Positions 57,701 through 64,000 of a DNA stretch of 64,000 bases are shown in pieces. Source of the DNA: Diospyros lotus (lineage: Eukaryota > Streptophyta > Magnoliopsida > Ericales > Ebenaceae); the NCBI RefSeq assembly GCF_014633365.1, contig NC_068343.1, positions 27,621,307 to 27,685,306 on the forward strand, given 5' to 3'. The notes under the pieces are model-generated. The model did not search any database. It saw only the letters and a list, made by a program, of their open reading frames with translations, and was not told where the DNA came from. The translations under genes were made by a program, and so were the position numbers. Within the stretch, counting starts at the first letter, position 1; each line of letters opens with the position of its first letter.

Positions 57701-59053
57701 TACCCCTCGTAACTTTGAGAATCCCACTTTTGGCCTTCAAAATGCTATTCCTCCATTTCCAATCATTCTTACAATGCTCCTTCACTTTTGGGTACTATTA
57801 TTGGCTCTGAAATGATCCCCAATTATTTTTGAAAAATTACATTTTTGCCCAAAATTTCTTAACACGTACTACATTTTGCCTGAAATTCATCCCTTCCTTC
57901 TTGAATCCTAAATCCATCTTATCTTCTTTAACAAAGATTACTCTTATAAAAATCCTAGGTGTTACAATGGTGGCTAGCAAGGTTGTAAGTATGGTTCGTA
58001 AGCAAATATGTGAGCATTGGCATGTTGTTTGTGTTCAAGGACTTATGGCCATGAGGTTGTGTGGGATAGGGTAGGTTAAAGCCTCAAACCAAGGTGGTTG
58101 TGAGGATGTGGAAGCCCTAACTTTGATGCATTACATGCATTCGCATCACATTTTATATTCATGTTCATACTTATTGTCATTGCACCCTTACTGAGTTTAA
58201 TAGATCATGAGGTTTTTACCCTCACATATAGGTCGTCAAGGTATGGAAAAATCAAGGTAAAGATGGGATAGCATGTGAATGCATGATAAAGAAGATTCAA
58301 GACCATTATAAGGCTTATGGAAGCCTATTTGTTGTATGTGATTCATGTGTTATAATTTAATGGTTGATAATGGCTTGTTAAGGCCTAAGACCATGGATGT
58401 ATTTTATTTTGGAATAAATTTTGGGTGTTGGAGAAAAAAAATTTGATGGAAATGTGTAGATTTATGATGCATTTTATGGGCATTTAATTTTTGAAAATTT
58501 TGGGCTAGGAAGTCTAAGAGAAAGAGAAAAAAAAAAAGAGTGAGGTTGGAAGGTGGCAGCAGCTAGGGCCCCCCGAGAGCCACATTGGGCAGCAGGCGAG
58601 GCCTAGCGCGCATGGGCATGCGGGCGTGCAGCAGCAAGCACTGGGGGCCAATTTTTTTAAAAAAAAATTAAAAATTTGGGAATTTTGGGGATATTTCTTT
58701 TGATTTTGAGCCCCGAAGGAATCTTCAAAAATAAAGAGATTTTGGGTATTATTGCAGAAAATACCAAAATTTTTGAAAATTTAAATTATATGAATTTTTC
58801 TCGAATTTTAGGAAAATAAATGGGTTGATTGGAATTTTGAATTATATGGAGTCTGGTGGAATTCTTCGAAAGAATAAGAATTAAAAATGATAATTGAGCA
58901 AACTTAATAGAATTTAATTAGCCAAGTGTAGTATGGTTTGAAGCTCAAAATCTGCTAGTTGATCCTAGGGTTGAGGGAAGGGAATGACGAAATCTAGTTC
59001 CCACCTAGGGCGTTTCATATTGAAACATAGTCGGCCCTTCACAAATGGCCAGG
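54754..59053 (+). repeat. Third LARD-family LTR, plus orientation, with nested solo LTR
   Basis: Starts TGTAACACCCAG and follows the LTR landmarks up to CTTCACAAATGGCCAGG, missing the final 70 or so bases. It is interrupted by 55974-57966. With the minus-strand LTR at 59178-61967 it shares a segment (AAATGATCAAAAGAGGCAAG and neighbours, near 55755-55775) absent from the left LTR at 47-49 kb, so these two LTRs are sisters. Confidence 0.8.
55974..57966 (-). mobile_element. Solo LTR (1993 bp) of another Gypsy-type family
   Basis: Starts TGTGACACCCGTGAC and ends CCTAGGTGTTACA on plus, flanked by a perfect ATGGT duplication (55969-55973 and 57967-57971). The CACCTGGGGGGG stretch at 56541-56552, read on the minus strand, resembles the CCCCCCAGGTGA-type segment of Gypsy LTRs, so I place it on minus. 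No coding content. Confidence 0.85.
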
Positions 59054-59177
59054 TATTTAATTTCTAAAAAATGTGGGCTAGGAAGCCCAAGAGAAAGAGA
59101 AAAATAAAAAAGAGTGAGGTTGGCATGTGGCAGCAGCCGAGGCACGTAAGGGGCCACAGTGGGAAGAAGGCGAGGCC
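59054..59177 (+). repeat. Displaced piece of LARD LTR at the inversion junction
   Basis: A plus-strand copy of an internal LTR part (TATTTAATTTCTRRAAAA, GGAAGCCCAAGAGAAAGAG, GTGAGGTTGGCA, matching 48438-48550). It is joined on the left to the truncated plus LTR and on the right to the minus LTR. A product of rearrangement. Confidence 0.75.
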
Positions 59178-61967
59178 TTTCTCCCACTTACGGGTGCCAT
59201 TCGTGAACAATCATCCGAACTGCTCACATGCCCGGCCATTTGTGAAGGGCGAACTATGTTTCAACATGAAACGTCTTAAGTGAAACTAGGATTCATCCTT
59301 TCCTTCCCTCAATACCACGATCAACTAGCAAATTTAGACTTTAAACCATACCACACTTGGCTAAATAAATTCCATTAAGTTTTCCCAATCATCATTTTTA
59401 ATTCTTCTTCTTTCCAAGAATTCTGTCGGGTTGCAAATAATTCAAAATTCCGATCAACCTATTGATTTTTCCAAAATTAGAGGAAAAATTCATAATTTTT
59501 ATTTTCTAAAAATTTCGGCATTTATCCCCAAAAATGCCCGAAAAATTCCTTCATTTTAAAAATTCCTCCGAGACCCAAAATCAATTAAGAAATGCCCCAA
59601 AATCCCTATCTTTTTCATTTTTTTTTTAAAAAAATTGGCCAACGGGGTCTGTTGGCACGCCCGCGTGCCCGTAGTACCCTGGCTGAGGGGTCGCAAGCCC
59701 TCGTGACAATGCGCCCGCGCTCCCGAGCGCTTGTTGCTGCGCCTGCTGCCCACTGTGGCCCCCAGCTAACCACCTGCGGGCTCCAGCTACTGCCACTGCA
59801 CAACCATGCCCAAAATTTTCCTTGGACCCTTTATTGGCCCAAAATTTCCAACTTTCATGCACATCATACATACACTAAAAATACCCATTTTTCCCATAAA
59901 AGATTACATAACAAAAAAAATACTCCTTACACCAGTCTTAGCCTCATTACAAAATGAATCAAACAAACAAGATAGGCTTCCAAAGCCAAATCAAATATGA
60001 GATTTACACCAATACTTTGGCTTCCACATGCCATAAGCCAATATCTCATTTTAAAAATAAAATCATACATAGCATTTACAATACATGCTTAGGCTTCAAC
60101 AAGCCACAACCAATAACAAAAAATACATCACAAGGCTTCCACAAGCCTTAGATAAAATTTTATTTTTGGGTATTGAACCTTAACTCTCATGCATCTAGAT
60201 GTTATTCCATCCTTGTCTTGACTTTCCCATGCCTTGACAACCTATATGTGAGGATAAAAACCTCATGAGTTATTAAGCTCAGTAAGGGTGCAATGACAAT
60301 AAGTATGAACATGAATATAAATATAATGTCAATGCATGCAATGCAACAAAGTTAAGGCTTCCACATCCTCACAACCACCTTGGTTTGAGGCTTTAACCTA
60401 CCCTACTCCACACAACCTCATGGTCATAAGTCCTTGAACACAAACAACATGCCAATGCGCACATATTTGCTCATGAACCATACTTAAACCTTGTGAGCCA
60501 CCATCCCATAGGGCTATCCCTTACCTCTTTTCTTTTAAAAGCTTCACCAACTTTGCTTTCAAGATTTTACATGCTTCCAATCCCTTAAAAAAATAACTCT
60601 TTTGATCATTATTTACTCTCTTGAAGACTAGAAATAAAAGGAGCAAGAAGACTCTTCTTTCTTTTCTTCTTCCCATTACATAACATAAATAAAAAAATAA
60701 AGCTTACCTCTTTTGATCATTTTCTTCTTCCTCTCTTCTTCTTCTCCATTCTTTCCTTTCTTCATCCTTTCTTTCTTCAAATAGCCAAAGGAAGACAAGT
60801 CTTCCTTACTTGCCATTGTAACATCCCGCTCGAACGATAGAAAGGACCGGAACAACTTATCCTGATAGGCCTACGCGAACTTCCTAGGGTGGTCACCCAT
60901 CCCTGGATTACCCCAGGTCAAGCACGCTTAACTTGGGAGTTCTTTGCCAACATTCAGCCCAAAAGGTATCCAGTTAGTGTTATTTCCTTTCTTACACTAT
61001 CCTCGATATATACTAATCTCTCTGGGCTCTCGGGGTATTACAGCCATTATATATTAGTTCTCCATTTTTCAAGAATGAATTTATACCATTCACTAAAAAC
61101 ACAATCCATGTGCTTAAGGAAGACTAAATCCACGTGCTTAACCAATCTCCTCTCTTGGAGAAAACATAAGAAAGCACAATCCATGTGCTCTTCTCATTTT
61201 AAATCCAAGCCTTTGGATTTTTCAAGAACCATCCACCACCATTGGATCAAATCTTCCAATCCCAAAATTAGCCATTTTCCTCATTTATTTAATTTGACTA
61301 ATTTCACCCATCACACTTGAGAGACATATATCATTTCTTTCCCATTTAATTTAATGGGACCATTTTCCATCATTAATGCTTGACCATTTTTCATTTCTTT
61401 TTGGATTTTGTTTTAATCCAAGAATGACTAATTATCATTTCTTATTAAATGCAAGAATGACTAATTATCATTTCTTTTGCATTATTTAATTCTTTCTTTT
61501 ATCTTGGACCACATATTGTCATGTGTCACTTTAAGACATCATACTTGGCTTCCAAGCTACCATCTCAACCATCCATGTGCCTCCACCACATTTATTCACC
61601 AATTTAGGAAAAATCAATTATTTTCTCTCATAATTGAATATTCTCAATTTTCCCATTTTTCCTAATTAAATTGCTTCATAGAATTTCACTCCAAATTACT
61701 AAAATGCCATTTGTGAATTATTAATCCCATTTATCTCCACATAAATGCAAAATGAGAAAACTAATTCACTTTCATACTTAATTCCACCTAGGAATTATTT
61801 TTAATTTACCAAATTACCCTTTATTGGACTTCACTATCTAAATTACCAAAATACCCCTCTCATAGGGCACCCTCATTTTTAAGGATCCAACACCTTCTTA
61901 AGGGCATTTTTGAAAGTTTCTCACTTCCTTACCCATTCTCCTAACACCAGTAACACTAGGTGTTACA
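59178..61967 (-). repeat. Fourth LARD-family LTR, minus orientation, with nested Cassandra LTR
   Basis: Reverse complement of the family LTR: begins TTACGGGTGCC...GTGAACAATCATCC, complement of the LTR end, and finishes CTAACACCAGTAACACTAGG then TGTTACA, complement of the LTR start. The last ten bases or so of the LTR are missing at the junction. Interrupted at 60817-61042 by Cassandra. Confidence 0.85.
60817..61042 (-). mobile_element. Cassandra-type TRIM LTR with 5S rRNA-like core (solo), minus strand
   Basis: 226 bp flanked by a perfect GCCAT duplication (60812-60816 and 61043-61047). Minus-strand ends are TGTAATACCCCGAGAGCCC and GGGATGTTACA. The 5S internal promoter is well kept: minus-strand AAGTTAAGCGTGCTTGACC (box A) at about 60916-60934 and GGGATGGGTGACCA (box C) at about 60890-60903. 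Better preserved than the copy at 20192-20440, hence probably younger. Confidence 0.9.
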
Positions 61968-62805
61968 AAAACCGACAAACAGAGCATCGCCGATGACCAA
62001 AAAAGGTTAAAAACGATTGGAAAGCTGGGCGCGTGCAGTACACATGCAAGCAAGTCACGTGAGGGCGTGTGAGAGCTAGGTAATTTTTGAAATTTTTTTA
62101 ATAATTTTTAGGAAATTATTTTAGGATTTTCTATAAAAAAAATATTTGAAAAAATATTTGAGAAATTATTTATTGTGCCATTTTAAAGAAAATGAGGTTT
62201 ATGGAAATAAGGAAAAATAGGAAAAATTGAGGAAAATATGAAGGAATTAGGAAAATCATAAATATTGAATAAATTATTAGTTAGGAAATTAATTGGTCAT
62301 AGGTTTTAAGGATTTTGCATCGTTCGAGGCCAAAACGTACTTCGAGGAAAAGCTAAATTGTCATTCAAGGTGAGTGGTTTCTCGAAACTTGATTTATTTC
62401 ATGCAAATGGTTTTGGTATGTGAGCATTCCTACCTAAAACTTAGTTTATTTATGGGTGGTTCAACCCTATACTTGATTTTGTTCATACAAATAGTTTGAC
62501 CTGTGATAGGTTTGATTTCATGTGGATGGTTCATCCAAAATGTCTATTTACAAGTGCATTGAAATATCATTTCATGTAATGCATTGTTACACGTTGTAGA
62601 TGTAGCATTGGCATGTGTGTTGGAAATGGGTAGCGTTTTCGGGTTGCTTTTGAGTGGAAACGTAATCCTTGACGTGATTGTGGTGTGCCACGTTCCTATG
62701 TTCATGTTGACCCTCCGATGACGGAAGTGGTAACGATTGTTCCCGAGGTGTCAGAGAAATGCGTTGATGTTGCCTGTAACACAGCGCTTTTTCTCTTACC
62801 GAGCG
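61968..62805 (+). repeat. Gypsy-type LTR remainder, unassigned
   Basis: Starts abruptly after the inverted LTR. The pattern (ATCGCCGATGACC, GTGCAGTACAC, an AT-rich stretch with TTTTTGAAATTTTTT, then TCATTCAAGGTGAGTGGTTTC) is that of the middle and downstream part of a Gypsy LTR. It may continue LTR copy B cut at 34402. No matching 5-bp flanks were found. Confidence 0.35.
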
Positions 62806-64000
62806 TGTCACTATGCTGGGGCCTAAAATATACATAAATCATTTTTTTCTTTCTTTCTCGGTACATAACTTAACCTTAAGTACCGAATTCCAAACAAAAC
62901 CCCTAGCAAAACATTAAAGATGCGGAAGCAATAATCAAACCTGATATGGTACATAATCAGTTTACTTTATAACATAAGAACCCGTACCATGTTTAACATC
63001 ATATTCTCAATATTGAAATACATAAATACATGGAGATTTTATAATATTCTAACAAGGCTAATCATTAATAAAGCATCAACTAAACCATATCCAAGTCAGC
63101 TCGCCGAATCCATCGGCCACGCCATCACGTGCCGTCATATCTCAACCTACTCCTTGTCTGAGCTGCAAGTCTAAACTGGAACGTGGAATGTTCCAGGGGC
63201 ATAACCCATTAGAAGATGAAACCTCTAGTGAAGGTCCAAACATATATATACGAATGCATGATGCAATAATATGAACAACATTTGCCCTTAATGTAACTTC
63301 TCAAGCCCACCATCCTGGCACGGAATCCAAGGCAAATCCCGAACCTCTACAAGATAAGCCTAACGTTATTCCATCATTGCCCTAGGGGAATTACAGCTAC
63401 ACTCTGGGGGCGACATCCCATTCCTATGCACAAATATCAATGTGAATAATATCGTGCCATGCAATTATCACGACTTTCCATGCAATATGACAAAATGAAT
63501 CATATCTTTCGTAAATATTATGCATATATAAGCAATCATATCTTTCATAAACATCATGCATAATAAACAATCATATCATGTAGGATAGGAAAACTCACCT
63601 TTTGAGATAAACTTGCCTTTTCTTGAAAAGCGTGCATCACCTCGATATGCGTGCCCCACCTTAATTTTCGTGCCAACTCTCAAAAGTTACACCAATCACA
63701 TCATCTTGATTACCTCAAACATAAAAATGATATTCTATTACTAAATATCTCAATATTCCATTTATTTCCTTTTTTACTTCATTTTTCCTTCTAAATATCC
63801 CAATAAATACCTCGGGACCATTTTCTCAAATCTATCTCCACAATAATTCATAATAGACTATAAAATTCAAAGGAAAAATACTAAACTTACCCAGATGTTG
63901 CGTTTTCACACAAAATAAGGCTCTTTGGCGGTAAAATCGAGACATCGATAATCCCAAATCCAAATCTTTTTGCACGGACCTCCTTAAATATTTTTATGGA
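62806..64000 (-). repeat. Gypsy-type LTR or element end, runs off the window
   Basis: The plus strand opens TGTCACTATGCTGGGG. The GCGTGCCCCACCTTAATTTTCGTGCC region (63648-63674) resembles a segment of the solo LTR at 55974-57966 (CGCCCTTAATTTTCGTGACAG, 57005-57025). Probably a minus-strand LTR of a related family. Boundaries uncertain, right end outside the window. Confidence 0.4.

Noticed and set aside
60885..60950. 5S rRNA gene
   Set aside because: The box A- and box C-like motifs are real, but only a diverged 5S-like part is present, inside a 226-bp element with TG...CA ends and a target duplication. This is a Cassandra LTR, not an rRNA gene.

Overview
This window looks like a repeat-rich stretch of an angiosperm nuclear genome. 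It is AT-rich, with GT-AG introns and plant-type LTR retrotransposons primed by initiator-Met tRNA. I cannot name the species. The only conventional host gene I can support is at the left. It consists of four spliced exons (4158-5313, + strand) encoding the C-terminal 233 residues of an ATXR5/ATXR6-type histone H3K27 monomethyltransferase, with the pre-SET linker and the complete SET domain. The N-terminal PHD/PIP-box exon is not visible in bases 1-4157, so it lies upstream of the window or is lost. A possible 60-residue two-exon ORF follows at 5938-6206.

From about 6.8 kb to the right end nearly everything is nested transposable elements. (1) 6799-20093 is an old minus-strand Ty3/Gypsy element with decayed gag and pol. 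It is split by a solo LTR (10392-12984) and by a second decayed Gypsy element (14037-17239, duplicated site GAATT). (2) 20192-20440 is a Cassandra-type LTR with a 5S rRNA-like core (duplicated site CTCTA). (3) 20564-24192 is a 3.6-kb solo LTR of Sirevirus type (CACAA). (4) 24.54-28.76 kb is a decayed plus-strand Copia pol, itself interrupted. (5) 29-34.4 kb holds a CACTA-like end, a Harbinger/Tourist-like MITE (31837-32303) and partial LTRs.

The centre (34.4-54.6 kb) is a non-coding, LARD-like Gypsy derivative with LTRs of about 2.5 kb. Its left LTR is interrupted by a young 12.2-kb Copia/Sirevirus element (34798-47040, minus strand, GCCAC, two 1323-bp LTRs about 99% identical). That Copia integrase is in turn interrupted by a 2.6-kb solo LTR (40736-43364, CTTAG). 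The Copia element has gag, protease, integrase, RT and RNase H, broken by nonsense changes, a frame change and the insertion. It also has an intact 397-residue extra ORF between pol and its 3' LTR.

To the right, two further LTRs of the LARD family stand in opposite orientation (54754-59053 plus, 59178-61967 minus), forming a long inverted repeat. One arm carries a 2-kb solo LTR (ATGGT), the other a second Cassandra LTR (GCCAT). The window ends in parts of other Gypsy-type LTRs.

The most unusual pattern is that three otherwise unlike LTRs (20.6-24.2, 34.8-36.1/45.7-47.0 and 40.7-43.4 kb) each carry a cluster of short palindromes built on the same TCGA core: aaTCGAtt/acTCGAgt, tagTCGActa and catTCGAatg. 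The Copia version recurs upstream of its extra ORF.
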